Positions 63,201-64,000 of a stretch of DNA of 64,000 bases are shown here, one piece after another. Origin of the DNA: Schoenoplectus triqueter (Eukaryota > Streptophyta > Magnoliopsida > Poales > Cyperaceae); the NCBI GenBank assembly GCA_964058805.1, contig CAXKVV010002171.1:62001-126000 (forward strand), written 5' to 3'. The notes under the pieces are model-generated. The model saw only the letters and a list, made by a program, of their open reading frames with translations, did not search any database and had not been told where the DNA came from. The position numbers and the translations under genes are program-made. Position 1 is the stretch's first letter. Each line of letters begins with the position of its first letter.

Positions 63201-64000
63201 CGCCCAAAACATGAAAACGGGACCCGACAGCCTCGGCGCCGCCGAAGACGAGTCCGAGAGCGCAAAACATGAAAACGGGTCCCGACGCCATCGGTACCGC
63301 CGAAAATAAGTCGGGGAGCGCAAAACATGAAAACGGGACCCGACGCCTCGGTACCGCCGAAAATGAGTCCGGGAGCGCAAAACATGAAAACGGGACCCGA
63401 CGCCCTCGGTACCGCCGAAACCGAGTTCGGGCGCGCATAATATGAAAACTGGACCCGACGCCCTCGGTACTGCCGAAACCGAGTCCGGGAGCGCAAAACA
63501 TGAAAACGGGTCTCGACGCCATCGGTACCGCCGAAAACGAGTCAGGGATCGCCAAACATTAAAACGAGACCCGACGCCCTCGGTACCGCAGAAAACGAGT
63601 CCGGGAGCGCAAAACATGAAAACGAGACACGACGCCATCGGTGCCGTCGAATATGAATCCGGGCACGCAAAACATGAAAACGGGACCCGACGCCCTCGGT
63701 ACCGCCGAAAACGAGTCCGGCGCGCAAAACATGAAAATGGGATCCGTCGCCCTCTGTTCCTCCAAAAATTTGTCCGGGCGACCAAAACATGAAAACGGGA
63801 CCCGACGCCCTCGGTACCGCCGAAAACGAGTCCGGGAGCGCAAAACATGAAAACGGGACTCAACGCCTTTGTGACCGCCGAAACTAAGTCCGGGAGCGCA
63901 AAACATAAAAACGGGACACGACGCCCTTCGTACCGCCGAAAATGAGTCCGGGCGCGCAAAACATGAAAACGGACCCGACGCCCTCGGTACCGCCGAAACC

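Larger units (their letters stand above)
4284..64000 (+). repeat. GC-rich 58-bp satellite array (KpnI-type core), about 1,030 monomers
   Basis: Uninterrupted head-to-tail array with a 58-bp monomer, running off the right edge. In the phase used here a monomer begins CAAAACATGAAAACGGGACC, has the core CTCGGTACCGCCGAAAAC, and ends GAGTCCGGGAGCG. About nine CpG dinucleotides occur per monomer, and most copies keep the GGTACC core. I saw only one orientation across the whole 59.7 kb and no foreign insertion. Common variants are AAAATGAG for AAAACGAG, GGGTCTCGACGCCATC, a CAAATTAAGAAAA start, a CTCTGTACCTCCAAAAA core, and a 57-bp form lacking one G. The minus strand of the consensus has no stop in any frame, so long artificial open frames cover the array (the longest, 1,181 codons, at 5443-8988). 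The plus strand is limited by TGA in ACATGAAAAC. I do not recognise it as a named family. Confidence 0.97.

Noticed and set aside
4284..64000. CRISPR array
   Set aside because: The repeats are contiguous with no unique spacers, there are no cas genes, and the context is eukaryotic.
4284..64000. CENP-B box in the 58-bp monomer
   Set aside because: The best site (CTCGGTACCGCCGAAAA, minus sense) matches 7 of 9 core positions of the box but lacks the central required base. It is not convincing, and canonical CENP-B boxes are not a feature expected of plant satellites.
4284..64000. Ribosomal DNA spacer subrepeats
   Set aside because: GC-rich short repeats occur in rDNA spacers, but no 18S, 5.8S, 25S or 5S sequence is visible, and nearly 60 kb without a gene is too long for a spacer.
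4284..64000. Telomere-associated array
   Set aside because: I saw no TTTAGGG or related telomere repeats in the window, so a subtelomeric position is not supported.

Overview
The window looks like a piece of flowering-plant heterochromatin. It is almost entirely tandemly repeated (satellite) DNA, with one broken Ty3/gypsy LTR retrotransposon and no intact gene that I can support. I cannot name the species. The plant assignment rests on the integrase remnant, whose wording is typical of plant Ty3/gypsy polyproteins, and on an AT-rich satellite of about 182 bp, a length common for plant centromeric repeats.

Layout. (1) Positions 1-1519 and 2564-about 4283 are one array of the AT-rich ~182-bp satellite, all in one orientation. 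Its monomers fall into subtypes that recur in the same order with a period of seven (about 1.28 kb), so it has a higher-order structure. (2) Positions 1520-2563 are a 1,044-bp Ty3/gypsy fragment inserted on the minus strand. It holds the last ~156 codons of the polyprotein (integrase C-terminus), 3' noncoding sequence and a 3' LTR with a TATA box. It is truncated inside integrase, with a 25-bp junction duplication. (3) From about 4284 to the right edge (64000) runs one uninterrupted, single-orientation array of a GC-rich, CpG-dense 58-bp satellite, roughly 1,030 monomers, with a KpnI-type GGTACC core in most copies.

The 58-bp array has a strong internal history. Whole blocks of monomers were copied head to tail: 1,160 bp at 11351-13670; about 6.6 kb at 12960-26099; 754 bp at 31300-32960; about 4.4 kb at 41911-50679; 696 bp at 51178-52578; 1,624 bp at 52287-55534; about 1.9 kb at 56.9-60.3 kb. 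A five-monomer cassette of diagnostic variants recurs many times at irregular spacing. Together these point to unequal exchange or replication slippage acting on multi-monomer blocks.

The many long arginine- and phenylalanine-rich open frames on the minus strand (up to 1,181 codons) follow from a monomer that has no stop codon in any minus-strand frame and a length that is not a multiple of three. I do not annotate them as genes. The most interesting features are the direct AT-rich/GC-rich satellite junction, the nested block duplications and the possible centromeric context. All subtype calls, offsets and boundaries were read by eye; no percent identities were computed.
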